Assembly (NCBI GenBank): GCA_009917445.1
Contig: QZEE01000013.1
Location: 1 to 64,000 of the forward strand
Source: a bacterium D16-76
GTDB lineage: Bacteria; Bacillota; Clostridia; Oscillospirales; Acutalibacteraceae
Reading direction: 5' to 3'
DNA: 64,000 bases
The notes beneath the pieces are model-generated. The model did no database searches. It was not told the DNA's origin and worked only from the letters and a program-made list of their open reading frames with translations. The position numbers were made by a program, and so were the translations under genes. Every line of letters begins with the position of its first letter. The first letter of the stretch is position 1. Of the stretch, positions 7,229-15,050 are shown one piece after another.

Positions 7229-7601
7229 TTACTTACGAAAACAGATCGAGCGGCAAAGCGACCTTTTGAAAAAAAGATGGAACGGCGAAGAGGGCGACCC
7301 GGACGTTTGGAATCTGGAATACATGATTACAGAGATTCGCCCCGGTTCCCGCGCATGGAATAGGGGGGTTATACGGTCCTTGCGGCGAGCAATTAAAGCT
7401 TTGGAGCGGGAGGGCAGAGAAAGCGGCGGGGGCTTGATATGCGCCGTATGCGGAAAGCCCGTCGAGCGGGTCAAGCCGTGCGGGTACGAACGCTGGAACG
7501 GGCAAGTTACTTGCGACGAATGTTGCGAAGAATGCTTTCGATCAGAGCCGTTCCCGTGTCGGGACCATGACGAACGAATGAAAGAGAAATCGGAGGGATA
7601 G
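7218..7601 (+). CDS. cysteine-rich zinc-binding phage protein, 127 aa
   Basis: The N-terminal 70 residues are helical and basic (DYLRKQIERQSDLLKKRW). The C-terminal part has many cysteines: CAVCGKPV, then CDECCEECF and CRDHDERM, enough for two zinc sites. It overlaps the HD gene by 11 bases and is followed by an ATG after gagggatag. No named family recognised; zinc binding is inferred from the cysteine spacing. Confidence 0.55.
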   Translation: MNSDYLRKQIERQSDLLKKRWNGEEGDPDVWNLEYMITEIRPGSRAWNRGVIRSLRRAIKALEREGRESGGGLICAVCGKPVERVKPCGYERWNGQVTCDECCEECFRSEPFPCRDHDERMKEKSEG

Positions 7602-7604
7602 CAA

Positions 7605-8204
7605 ATGCAGATCGACAAGCGGCGTGCGGCCTTGCAGTATCAAAACAAGGTGAACAACGCGCAGGGGCATTTTTTCGAGGGGGCCATAAAAGCCGCGTGC
7701 GCCCTGTATTCGGAGCGGGAGCGGGCCGACGTGGACAAGACCCCCGAACCGTTCCGCGTCATAGAGAAAGGCCGCGACGGGATTTTCAAGGGGCGGTTCA
7801 CAGCCCGCGCCCAGCCGGACTTTCAAGGAACCCTTGCGGGCGGGCGGTCAATCGTCTTTGAAGCAAAGTACACAACGACCGACCGCATGAAACGGGACGT
7901 TCTGACAAAGGAACAGCAGGACGCGCTGGAGCGTCACGCCGCCCGCGGTGCGCTTGCCGCGGTATGCGCCGGAATCGGCGACAAGTTCTTTTTCGTGCCG
8001 TGGCAAATGTGGCGGGATATGAAACAGCTTTACGGGCGAAAGTACGTGACAGCGGCAGACCTTGAGCCGTGGCGGGTGCGGTTCAATGGCGCGGTTCTCT
8101 TTCTTGACTATATCCACGAAAGGAGCGGGAATAATGCAAAAGCAGAAACAGCACAAGCGGAAATTAACGGTTCGTGTCACGCCGCAAACGGCGTTCAACC
8201 TTGA
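7605..8204 (+). CDS. RecU-like Holliday junction resolvase
   Basis: A PD-(D/E)xK nuclease core is visible: ARAQPDFQGTLAGGRSIVFEAKYT with Asp72, Glu86 and Lys88, the arrangement of RecU / penicillin-binding-protein-related-factor nucleases. The N-terminal helix (NKVNNAQGHFFEGAIKA) is also typical. Length of 199 aa is close to RecU. It would cut four-way junctions during phage recombination or replication. The last 24 codons overlap the next small gene in another frame. Confidence 0.75.
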   Translation: MQIDKRRAALQYQNKVNNAQGHFFEGAIKAACALYSERERADVDKTPEPFRVIEKGRDGIFKGRFTARAQPDFQGTLAGGRSIVFEAKYTTTDRMKRDVLTKEQQDALERHAARGALAAVCAGIGDKFFFVPWQMWRDMKQLYGRKYVTAADLEPWRVRFNGAVLFLDYIHERSGNNAKAETAQAEINGSCHAANGVQP

Positions 8205-8304
8205 ACGGCTTATGCAGATCAGCGGGCAGAAAACGCCGGGCCGGGTGGTTGACAAGCTGGTTCGGGAGAAAATGCTGGCGTTAAGGGGCCGCGGGGAGGA
8301 ATAA
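8134..8304 (+). CDS. ribbon-helix-helix-type small protein, 56 aa
   Basis: ATG follows aaaggagcgggaata. After a Lys/Gln-rich leader, KLTVRVTPQTAFNLERLMQ gives a beta strand and helix in the style of Arc/CopG RHH DNA-binding proteins, with a second helix (TPGRVVDKLVREKM). It overlaps the end of the resolvase by 71 bases. It could be a local repressor; its target is unknown. Confidence 0.55.
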   Translation: MQKQKQHKRKLTVRVTPQTAFNLERLMQISGQKTPGRVVDKLVREKMLALRGRGEE

Positions 8305-8307
8305 GCC

Positions 8308-9294
8308 GTGTTTGACCTGAACCGCCTTTATAACGCTGATTGCATGGAAGCAATGAAAGAAATACCCGACAAATTCTTTCAGCTTGCTATATGTGACCCG
8401 CCTTATGGTATCGGGCATGACGGACAGCGCAAGCGGGTACATAACAACGTGAAGCACAACCGCAAGTTTCACGCCCGCAAGGGCTGGGACAGAGAAACGC
8501 CGCCGCCTGAATACTTCCGCGAACTGGAACGGGTTTCGGAAAATCAAATAATTTTCGGTGGGAATTACTTTGTCCCCATGCTGAACCGCGGGACAAAGGG
8601 CTGGGTGGTTTGGGACAAGGGCCAGCACGGGCTATCAATGAGCGATTGCGAACTTGCCTATTCGTCCTTTGACTGTCCGACGCGGGTTGTCGTTATCAAT
8701 CGGGCTGAACTGCAACGGGACGGGGACACCATACACCCGACACAAAAGCCCGTCCGCCTGTATGAATGGATATTGCGCAACTATGCCCGCCCCGGCGACA
8801 GAATCCTTGACACACACGCCGGGAGCGCGTCAAGCCTGATTGCGTGCTGGCGGCAGGGGTTCGAGTTCGTCGGCTTTGAGATTGACCGCGACTATTACAA
8901 GAAAGCGTCGGAGCGGTTAGCGGTAGAAATGGCGCAAATTCGCCTTTGGGACTATGACGCGCAAACAAAGATCGAAGATCGAAATGGAGGAATCAACATG
9001 AGAGCGGGAGCAATTCTAATTGTCGTCTATTGGGCGATATTCACGGTGAAAAGGCACTTCACGCCGCGCCTGACAGCGGCTATAAAGGCGAACACGTATG
9101 ACCTGAACAGGAATGACCCGGAAGCAAAGCGGGCCGCACAGCGCAAGCGTGGGCCGCTTACGGCGGCAAAATGGGCCTTGCGTGTAGCGGGATGGGCTGA
9201 AAACGTCCTGATTACCCTTGTTCTGGCTTGGCTTGTGTTCGTTGTCGGCACGGTGCTGACTGGAACCGTCGTCGTATTTGGGAAACCGTTGTAA
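8308..9294 (+). CDS. N6-adenine/N4-cytosine DNA methyltransferase fused to a membrane domain
   Basis: Residues 1-230 form a beta-class amino-methyltransferase: catalytic DPPY at residues 30-33, then the S-adenosylmethionine motif LDTHAGSASSLIAC near residue 170 and GFEFVGFEIDRDYY. Family members normally stop soon after this point. Here the frame stays open for 98 more residues with two hydrophobic segments. A strong ribosome binding site and ATG occur at the junction (8998), so the downstream part probably also has its own product. GTG start at 8308. Confidence 0.8.
   Translation: MFDLNRLYNADCMEAMKEIPDKFFQLAICDPPYGIGHDGQRKRVHNNVKHNRKFHARKGWDRETPPPEYFRELERVSENQIIFGGNYFVPMLNRGTKGWVVWDKGQHGLSMSDCELAYSSFDCPTRVVVINRAELQRDGDTIHPTQKPVRLYEWILRNYARPGDRILDTHAGSASSLIACWRQGFEFVGFEIDRDYYKKASERLAVEMAQIRLWDYDAQTKIEDRNGGINMRAGAILIVVYWAIFTVKRHFTPRLTAAIKANTYDLNRNDPEAKRAAQRKRGPLTAAKWALRVAGWAENVLITLVLAWLVFVVGTVLTGTVVVFGKPL
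8998..9294 (+). CDS. internal start: small membrane protein, 98 aa
   Basis: In the same frame as the methyltransferase, ATG is preceded by atggaggaatcaac, one of the best ribosome sites in this operon. The product has a hydrophobic segment at residues 3-14 (GAILIVVYWAIF) and another near the C-terminus (VLITLVLAWLVFVVGTVLTG), with a basic loop between. Independent translation is therefore likely; loss of a stop codon would explain the apparent fusion. No family recognised. Confidence 0.55.
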   Translation: MRAGAILIVVYWAIFTVKRHFTPRLTAAIKANTYDLNRNDPEAKRAAQRKRGPLTAAKWALRVAGWAENVLITLVLAWLVFVVGTVLTGTVVVFGKPL

Positions 9295-9308
9295 GGGAGG
9301 TGGCGGCG

Positions 9309-9521
9309 GTGAAATATCAGGAATGCGCGAAATGCGGAAAGCGGATTGCAAAGAGCGAAACCGTTTGCCCGTGTTGCCTGAAAGAAACCGCGGAAGCCGC
9401 GGCCCATGAATTGTGGGACATTGCCCGCATTCTGGAAATAACAGCAGGGACAGACGCAAACATTCGGGACGCGGCGCGGGGTATCACAAGCATTGCGGAG
9501 AAGTTAGAAAGGGGGAAATAA
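9309..9521 (+). CDS. zinc-ribbon protein, 70 aa
   Basis: GTG follows gggagg. Cysteines in YQECAKCGKRI and VCPCCLKET form a two-knuckle zinc ribbon, followed by a helical tail (AHELWDIARILEITAG). Fifteen bases separate it from the membrane-protein gene. Small zinc-ribbon proteins recur in this operon; their function is unknown. Confidence 0.6.
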   Translation: MKYQECAKCGKRIAKSETVCPCCLKETAEAAAHELWDIARILEITAGTDANIRDAARGITSIAEKLERGK

Positions 9522-9523
9522 TC

Positions 9524-9763
9524 ATGGAATTTATCAGATTCATTCTTTCGGGGTTTTGGACATGGGGCGGGTTCCTGATTCTGCTTGTTGCGGCGGGGAA
9601 TGCCGCCGCGGAGATCGTCAAGGCCATTTGCCCGCGCCGGAAAATCGACGCATACCGAATCGGAGAACGCTGGCACGTCCAGATCGAGGGCGCACGCCGC
9701 GGCGACGTTGCCGAAATGCTGAAAGCGGCGGGAGCGGCAGACGACACGGGGGTGGGTGTATGA
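9524..9763 (+). CDS. small single-pass membrane protein, 79 aa
   Basis: ATG follows aaagggggaaataatc. Residues 4-32 (IRFILSGFWTWGGFLILLVAAGNAAAEIV) span the membrane, followed by a basic cytoplasmic part. It overlaps the next gene by 4 bases. No family recognised. Confidence 0.55.
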   Translation: MEFIRFILSGFWTWGGFLILLVAAGNAAAEIVKAICPRRKIDAYRIGERWHVQIEGARRGDVAEMLKAAGAADDTGVGV

Positions 9764-10215
9764 ATGCCGCGCTTTTCAGCAGTAAGAAGATGGACTATTG
9801 CACGCCGCAAGCCTTTTTCGACGCGCTGAACAGGGAATTTCATTTCACCCTTGACGCGGCGGCAACGGCAAAAAGCGCAAAATGCCCCGCATACTACACG
9901 CCCGAAACCGACGGGCTGAAAAGCCCGTGGAAAGTTGCGGAGGGTGCTGTATTCTGCAACCCTCCATACGGGCGCGAAGTCGGCAAGTGGGTTCGCAAAG
10001 CCTATGAGGAAGCGCAGGGCGGCGCGACCGTCGTTTTGCTGATTCCGGCCCAGACGGACACAACATACTTTCACGACTACATATACGGGAAAGCTGAAAT
10101 CAGATTTATTCGCGGGCGGTTGCGCTTCACCGATGAAGAGGGCAACGCATACGCCCCCGCCCCGTTTCCGTCAATGGTAGTTGTCTACAATGGAGAAAAG
10201 GAGGTTCAGACGTGA
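9760..10215 (+). CDS. phage DNA N6-adenine methyltransferase (Dam_phage type)
   Basis: This 151-residue protein begins MNAALFSSKKMDYCTP and contains catalytic NPPY at 67-70 inside VFCNPPYGREVGKW, a hallmark of the phage Dam-like N6-adenine family. Length agrees with that family. It is the third methyltransferase in the early region. ATG overlaps the preceding stop; the end overlaps the ASCH gene by 4 bases. Probable role: methylation of phage DNA to resist host restriction. Confidence 0.85.
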   Translation: MNAALFSSKKMDYCTPQAFFDALNREFHFTLDAAATAKSAKCPAYYTPETDGLKSPWKVAEGAVFCNPPYGREVGKWVRKAYEEAQGGATVVLLIPAQTDTTYFHDYIYGKAEIRFIRGRLRFTDEEGNAYAPAPFPSMVVVYNGEKEVQT

Positions 10216-10625
10216 AAGCCTACACGGTATATCAACCCTACGCATACGCGACCGTTGCGGGGCTGAAACATTACGAAACCCGCCCGCGGCGGACAAGCAT
10301 TCGGGGCCGCGTCGCGGTTCATGCGGGGAAAGCAGAATTGAAGCGTGCAACAATGGGGCTTTCAGATAATGACTTTTGGGGCCTTATGCAAGCCGTCGGC
10401 GGGAAAACGGTATTGCCGCTGGGCGCAGTTGTCGGCACGGTTGAAATTGTCGATTGCGTCCCCGTGGAAGAGATCATGCACAAGCTGACCGAGCGGGAGC
10501 GGGTGCTGGGCGACTATTCGCCGGGGCGGTTCGCATGGGTGCTTCAAAACCCCATCATGTTTGAAAAGTCCATTCCGGCCCGCGGCAAGCAAGGCTGGTG
10601 GAATTGGGAGGGGGACGCGGAATGA
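10212..10625 (+). CDS. ASCH-domain protein
   Basis: The N-terminus KAYTVYQPYAYATVAGLKHYETR and the segment GRVAVHAGK...LGAVVGTVEIVDC fit the ASCH beta-barrel, an RNA-binding fold related to PUA that some members use as a nuclease or hydrolase of modified cytidine. The GTG start overlaps the Dam gene; the end overlaps the next gene. It may act on RNA or modified nucleosides; the substrate is unknown. Confidence 0.75.
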   Translation: MKAYTVYQPYAYATVAGLKHYETRPRRTSIRGRVAVHAGKAELKRATMGLSDNDFWGLMQAVGGKTVLPLGAVVGTVEIVDCVPVEEIMHKLTERERVLGDYSPGRFAWVLQNPIMFEKSIPARGKQGWWNWEGDAE

Positions 10626-11230
10626 AACTGAAAAAGGTTGTCGCCCTATGCAATAAAGCAAAGGGGTTCCGCCTGTTTGACAAGCTGGACAGCACGGGGG
10701 AAATCACGCAATGGCTGGGCGACGGTTACGCGATATACCCTTTGATCGGGCTTCCCATACTGGACGAAGAAACCCTTTGCGCCGTGTTCGACATATCGGA
10801 GAAACAGCGGGAAAACATCGTTGTTCGGCGATCTGAAATGCCAGAAGCGGTCAACGTGGACGACACAGACCCGGCGGAGCGGGTTTTGTGCGACGACGAC
10901 TTTTCGATCATCTACGGCGGCGCGGAACTGCAACCGCTAAAGACCCGAAACGGAATCACGTTCATTCAGAGGAAATACCTTGCCCCGTTGGAGGACGTGC
11001 TGGACATGGTGCAACTATACGAGCGGGTCACGCCGGACGGTCAAAGCTATATCGCGGCGAAAGCGGGCCTTTTGCTTGCGGCGGTTATCTTCCCTTACAA
11101 AGTCGTGAATGAAAAGTTCGTAACGCGCCTTGAAGAAATGGCGCGGGAATGCCGCAAGGTGCTTGACGCGCCGCCGCCCGTCCGCCCATTGGAGCGGGAC
11201 GACACGCAAGGGAACCTATTTGAAGCATAA
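10622..11230 (+). CDS. hypothetical phage protein, 202 aa
   Basis: ATG follows gggaggggg and overlaps the ASCH stop. The product is mixed alpha/beta and acidic, with a hydrophobic stretch YIAAKAGLLLAAVIFPYKV and a C-terminal DDTQGNLFEA, which looks like a sliding-clamp binding peptide (QxxLF). That resemblance suggests association with the replication clamp but is weak. No family recognised. Confidence 0.55.
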   Translation: MKLKKVVALCNKAKGFRLFDKLDSTGEITQWLGDGYAIYPLIGLPILDEETLCAVFDISEKQRENIVVRRSEMPEAVNVDDTDPAERVLCDDDFSIIYGGAELQPLKTRNGITFIQRKYLAPLEDVLDMVQLYERVTPDGQSYIAAKAGLLLAAVIFPYKVVNEKFVTRLEEMARECRKVLDAPPPVRPLERDDTQGNLFEA

Positions 11231-11248
11231 CAAGGACGGTGAAAATGA

Positions 11249-11731
11249 ATGACTTATCAACCGAAAATTATTCGTTGCCGCCTGAACATGGCGTGCAAGA
11301 CAATTCCTGAAATTCGGGAGAGATACGCCGGGCAGGGGCTTACTTATCGGGATTTCGAGAACATACAGCGGGCGAATGAACAGTTCGACGGCCTGATTCT
11401 CCCGCTTACCCTTTGGGAATATGACGACTATTCCGCGTATCACCTTTTCACATGGGACACAGCGGACGACGAACGCATGATGATGGCTTTGTATTACTCC
11501 GAACAGACCCACCCTTATCCCCGCTATAAGGACGCGCTGGACGCATTCAAAGCGGCGTGGGCCGCGGGCGAATATGATTCCGGCGGGTGCGTGATTGTCT
11601 TTGACCCGCGGGACGTGGAGGAAATCGAAGTCATAAGCGAAGAGGTAAAGCCGGAACAGGCCGCGCCGCCCTCCCCTCCCGCTCCACGGAAACAGGGAAA
11701 GAAAAAGAAGAAAGGCAGGAAACGGAAATGA
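11249..11731 (+). CDS. hypothetical phage protein with lysine-rich tail, 160 aa
   Basis: An N-terminal globular part (about 130 residues, rich in aromatic residues) is followed by an acidic then Pro/Lys-rich tail (APRKQGKKKKKGRKRK) that could bind nucleic acid. A competing upstream ATG (11245) in another frame gives only a 21-residue peptide. It overlaps the following gene by 4 bases. Function unknown. Confidence 0.55.
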   Translation: MTYQPKIIRCRLNMACKTIPEIRERYAGQGLTYRDFENIQRANEQFDGLILPLTLWEYDDYSAYHLFTWDTADDERMMMALYYSEQTHPYPRYKDALDAFKAAWAAGEYDSGGCVIVFDPRDVEEIEVISEEVKPEQAAPPSPPAPRKQGKKKKKGRKRK

Positions 11732-11949
11732 TAAAGGCACAGTTTAGCGCATTTTGCCCGCTTGAAATCGGCGACAAAATCAGGGACACAACGGGGAAGC
11801 TTCACACGATCACAGACATTGCGTGCGTTCATTACGTCCGCACGGGGAAAGTTGAATTTCGCTTTGAACTGGACCGTTCCGGGCAGTATGCCCCGATTGA
11901 GATTCAGGACGCGCCGCCGGAAGTGCGGGTGCATTTGATTCAGCGATAG
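11728..11949 (+). CDS. hypothetical small beta-rich protein, 73 aa
   Basis: Starts by ATG overlap with the preceding gene. The sequence alternates short strands (EIGDKIRDTTGKLHTITDIACVHYV) and looks like an SH3-like barrel. A GC-rich hairpin (gccccgcc/ggcggggc) lies at its end, followed after 25 bases by the ribosome site of parA. No specific family recognised. Confidence 0.5.
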   Translation: MIKAQFSAFCPLEIGDKIRDTTGKLHTITDIACVHYVRTGKVEFRFELDRSGQYAPIEIQDAPPEVRVHLIQR

Positions 11950-11993
11950 CCCCGCCGCCCGGCGGGGCAAAATCAGAACAGGAGGTTTGCACG

Positions 11994-12766
11994 GTGAAAA
12001 TCATTTCAATTATCAACCTGAAAGGCGGCGTTGCAAAAACGCTGACCGCTGACAACATGGCCCACGTTCTGGCAGTTTTCCACAGTAAGCGGGTGTTGAT
12101 TGTGGATAACGACAAGCAAGGAAACACGTCAAAAATGTTCGGGGTTCATTCCTACGACGACAAGAGCATTTCGGACGTACTGACCGCGCGACGTCTGGAC
12201 ATTCACGAAGCCATAAAGAAAACCCGTTTCGAGGGTATCGACGTATTGCCCGCTAATATGACGCTGATTCGCGCGAATCTGGAAGTCATGATGGAGATAG
12301 TACCCGCCCGCAACAAACGCGCTTGCGGGCCGCGCTGGACCCCATAGCGGGCGAATATGACTATTGCTTGATAGACAATGCCCCTGACATAAATATTTCG
12401 ACCATAAACGCCCTTGTCGCGTCCGACGACGTGATTATTCCGATCAAGATTGACAAATACGCCTTTGACGGTTTGGCGGAACTGAAAGAACAGATCAAGG
12501 ACACGCGGGACGACCTAAACCCCCGCTTGCGGCTGGCGGGTTGCCTGATTACCTGTTTTCAGCGGACGGACGCGGACAAGCAAGGTGAAGAGTGGTTGCG
12601 GAGCCAGCCGGAATACCCGGTTTTCGACACGCACATTCGCTATTCGGAAAAGGTCACGGAAAGCACCTTTGCAGAATCCCCCATTGCCGAATACAGCCGC
12701 CGGAGCGGGGCCGCAATGGACTATATAGCGTTTGTGCGGGAGTATTTAGAGCGCGGGAAGAAATAG
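11994..12766 (+). pseudogene. parA: ParA/Soj-like partition ATPase interrupted by a one-base frameshift
   Basis: The first frame (11994-12347) has the deviant Walker A motif KGGVAKT (residues 10-16) and VDNDKQGNTS. The second (12323-12766) continues the family with YCLIDNAPDI and DVIIPIKIDKYAFDG. Adding one G within 12294-12297 (atggagatag to atggaggatag) restores a single 258-residue frame reading MEDSTRPQQTRLRAALDP. No slippery heptamer is present, so a sequencing/assembly error or a recent mutation are the two explanations. If intact it would segregate the episome together with ParB, encoded immediately downstream. Confidence 0.8.
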
Positions 12767-12768
12767 CT

Positions 12769-12783
12769 TGTCCGATTCGGACA
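12769..12783. promoter_or_regulatory. candidate parS / ParB-binding palindrome
   Basis: TGTCCGATTCGGACA is a 6+3+6 inverted repeat between parA and parB. Its 14-base core recurs at 44509-44522 and, inverted, at 34603-34616, and a 12-base version is at 25769-25780. A centromere site next to parAB is expected. Which protein binds it is inferred. Confidence 0.55.
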
Positions 12784-12799
12784 GAAAGGGGCGTACATC

Positions 12800-14002
12800 A
12801 TGGCAAAATTTAACCTGAATCAGATTTTGAGTGAAGCGTCAAAGGCGGCGGCAAGCGGCGGGGAGCCTATCCCCCGCCCCGCTGAAAGCCGGATTGAAAG
12901 AATCAGCGTCTTTGACCTTGTGCCGTCGGAAGAAAACTTCTATTCAATGCGGGAGATCGACGAACTGAAAGCGGCAATCGAAATCGCCGGAAAAGTTCTG
13001 CAAAACCTTGTCGTCGTGCCGATGGACGGCGGGAAATATAAGGTCATAGCGGGACACAGGCGGCGGCTTGCGTCGATTGCCCTTGTAGAAGAGGGAAAGC
13101 CGCAATTCGAGTTTGTACCGTGCGACATTGAGCCGAACGAGGAAGCGGCGGAAGATCAGGAAGTGCGCGACGGCCTTATGCTGATTGTCACAAATTCACA
13201 GCGGGAGAAAACCGCATGGGACAAAATCGAAGAAGTGCGGTTCTTGCGGGAAGTGCTGGAGAAAGCACGCACAAAGCCCCGTTTCGTCGCCGTCCTGCAA
13301 AACATCGTTGCAACGGCGTTCGGCGGTGCAGAGGTTCAGGCGGACGGGACGCGGGATTTCATTGCAAAGGTGCTTCATACCAGCACAACACAGATCGGGA
13401 GGTATGACGCGATTATTCGGAACCTTTGCCCCGCATTCAAAGCAGAGTTGCAAGAGGACCGCATAAACATTTCGACGGCCTATGAACTTTCCGGCCTGAA
13501 TCCGGCAGATCAGCAAGCGGCGTTTGAAGATTACAGGGAAAGCGGGGAAATCTCGATCAGAACCGCACGGGAGCGGAAGCAGGACACGCCGCCCGCGGCG
13601 GAAGTCAAGGAACCGCCCGCGCCCCCGATTGAATATCAGGAAGAGCCGCCAGCGTCCCCCGTAAGTGCGCCACAGCCCGCCGCACAGACCACGGAAACAA
13701 AGCGGCGGGAAGAAATGCCGCCAACAGTGGAAACGCCCGCAGAGGGCCGCACAGAGCCGCAGGAACAGCCGGAAACCGTCGAGCGGGATAAATCGCACGC
13801 CCCCTCTTCCCCGCCGCCTATAAGCGCGGAGCGGGCAGACAATCAAGGAATGAGCGTTGACCGCGCCGCCCTGCAATTAAAGAATCTGCTGGAATACTGC
13901 ATGGGGAAAGGGGAATCTTTCGACCATTCGCGGGACTGGACGGCAGACGTTCACGCCCTTTATATAGCCCTTGAAGCTATGGAGGGCCGCGCCGATGAAT
14001 AA
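12800..14002 (+). CDS. parB: ParB/Spo0J-like partition protein
   Basis: A 400-residue protein with the ParB N-terminal nuclease/CTPase signature VIAGHRRRLASI near residue 80, a preceding VLQNLVVVPM segment and a central helical HTH region (TTQIGRYDAIIRNLCPAF; INISTAYELSGL). The C-terminal third is a Pro/Glu-rich disordered linker followed by a short helical domain. It directly follows parA and the palindrome. It would bind centromere sites and load ParA-dependent segregation; some phage ParB-like proteins act as nucleases or regulators instead. Confidence 0.8.
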   Translation: MAKFNLNQILSEASKAAASGGEPIPRPAESRIERISVFDLVPSEENFYSMREIDELKAAIEIAGKVLQNLVVVPMDGGKYKVIAGHRRRLASIALVEEGKPQFEFVPCDIEPNEEAAEDQEVRDGLMLIVTNSQREKTAWDKIEEVRFLREVLEKARTKPRFVAVLQNIVATAFGGAEVQADGTRDFIAKVLHTSTTQIGRYDAIIRNLCPAFKAELQEDRINISTAYELSGLNPADQQAAFEDYRESGEISIRTARERKQDTPPAAEVKEPPAPPIEYQEEPPASPVSAPQPAAQTTETKRREEMPPTVETPAEGRTEPQEQPETVERDKSHAPSSPPPISAERADNQGMSVDRAALQLKNLLEYCMGKGESFDHSRDWTADVHALYIALEAMEGRADE

Positions 14003-14351
14003 CGAAAGGGAAATTCAAGGATATTTTGCCCGAATGACGCTGACGGACGATGAAGCACAGTTGTTATATAACCTTGCGCGGGCGTGGGCGGAAAGGGTTA
14101 CTTGCACCATAGAGGAAATCGCGGAAGAAATCGCATATATAATGCAGAAATCGGCGGAAACGCTGGTTGACCTTGCGGGGAAAATCCTTGAAGAGTTGGA
14201 AAAGGCGATTTCAGACATAGAAACGGAACCCCGCGCACGCCGCCGCAAAGCGGAGCGGGACAGGGCGCGACGCATTGAACAGAGATACCGGGCGGAAATC
14301 AGGCGGTGCGAACGGGAAAGGCCCTATCGCCGGATATACAAGCCGCCCTAA
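13995..14351 (+). CDS. hypothetical basic coiled-coil protein, 118 aa
   Basis: ATG overlaps the parB end by 8 bases. After an N-terminal YFARMTLTDDEAQLLYNLARAW segment, the protein is almost entirely helical with heptad spacing (IAEEIAYIMQKSAETLVDLAGKILEELEKAI) and ends in an extremely Arg-rich tail (RARRRKAERDRARRIEQRYR). Probably a DNA-binding or scaffold protein; family unknown. Confidence 0.55.
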   Translation: MNNEREIQGYFARMTLTDDEAQLLYNLARAWAERVTCTIEEIAEEIAYIMQKSAETLVDLAGKILEELEKAISDIETEPRARRRKAERDRARRIEQRYRAEIRRCERERPYRRIYKPP

Positions 14352-14378
14352 AAGCAGACACAGGAGGAAAAACAGACG

Positions 14379-14852
14379 ATGAAGCGGGAAAAGGTTATTT
14401 CGGTTTTGCGGTTTTACCGTGACATTGAAAAATCAATCAAACTGAACGAGCGGGTTATAAAGAACCTTGAAGATCAGTATTACACGACGCTGGGCGCGGT
14501 AAATATGGACGGAATGCCCCACGGAAGCGGCGGGGGTGAAAGCCCCGTCGAGCGGGCCGCGCTGAACATTCCCCGTTCGGTTACGAACACGATTGAAAGC
14601 TTGAACCGGGAAAACAGCAGACTTGAAAAGATCGGGGCGGAAATCCTTTCGGAATTAAACCGACTGACATACCATGAAAGGGCGGTTGTTTTGGGGTTCT
14701 ACATAGACGGCCTACAATGGGAACAGATTTCGGCACGGGTCAATTATAGCCCCCGTCAATGCCGGAATATTCGGAACAACGCTTTGAATCGGCTTGCAAG
14801 GCTTTTTTCACAGAACAAGGCGGTTTCGCGATTCAATTTCCCGCAAAAATAA
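14379..14852 (+). CDS. ArpU/RinA-like late transcription regulator
   Basis: The C-terminal third (LTYHERAVVLGFYIDGLQWEQISARVNYSPRQCRN...) is a sigma-70 region-4-like HTH as in the ArpU / phage late-regulator family. The N-terminal half is a helical dimerisation segment. Its position immediately before the terminase operon, with an extended -10 promoter just downstream, is the classic place for a late-gene activator. Start ATG follows aggaggaaa. Confidence 0.75.
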   Translation: MKREKVISVLRFYRDIEKSIKLNERVIKNLEDQYYTTLGAVNMDGMPHGSGGGESPVERAALNIPRSVTNTIESLNRENSRLEKIGAEILSELNRLTYHERAVVLGFYIDGLQWEQISARVNYSPRQCRNIRNNALNRLARLFSQNKAVSRFNFPQK

Positions 14853-14878
14853 GATTGCCACCCATTGCCTGATTTATC

Positions 14879-14887
14879 TGCTATAAT
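14879..14887 (+). promoter_or_regulatory. extended -10 promoter before the late operon
   Basis: TGCTATAAT (TATAAT at 14882-14887 with the TGn extension) lies 27 bases after the regulator gene. No correctly spaced -35 is seen (TTGCCA is 21 bases away), which suits a promoter that needs the preceding ArpU-like activator. It would drive a short leader RNA and then the late genes. Confidence 0.55.
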
Positions 14888-14894
14888 TGGTATC

Positions 14895-14987
14895 GTGAAA
14901 AGTGAACACAACGAAACGGGCGGCGGAATCCTCCACGCCGCCCGCATGATGAAAAACGGACCATGTTTTGAACACGGCCCGTTTTTT
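14895..14987 (+). ncRNA. possible short leader RNA or micro-ORF between late promoter and terminator
   Basis: The stretch begins just after the extended -10 promoter, contains a GC hairpin (gggcggcg/cgccgccc, 14919-14942) and ends at a strong terminator-like stem. The same DNA also has an open GTG-initiated frame of 42 codons running past the stem to 15023. Either a small RNA, an attenuated leader or a short peptide is possible; the sequence does not decide. Confidence 0.35.
14952..14987 (+). terminator. intrinsic terminator or attenuator before the terminase operon
   Basis: An 8-bp stem (aaaaacgg/ccgttttt) continues, with two mismatches, through cc/gg and tgtt/aaca to a three-base loop, and is followed by a run of T. 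It separates the late promoter from the packaging genes, so late expression may need read-through or antitermination. Confidence 0.6.
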
Positions 14988-15050
14988 ATGCGCTTCCGCC
15001 GGGGTACGCAGGGCGGAAAATGAAAAACAAACGAAAGGGGGCGCGGGCGC

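Noticed and set aside
11245-11310. Alternative start ATG at 11245
   Set aside because: It gives a 21-residue peptide in another frame; the frame from 11249 runs 160 codons.
11949-11968. Terminator before parA
   Set aside because: The GC hairpin gccccgcc/ggcggggc is not followed by a T-run on the coding strand.
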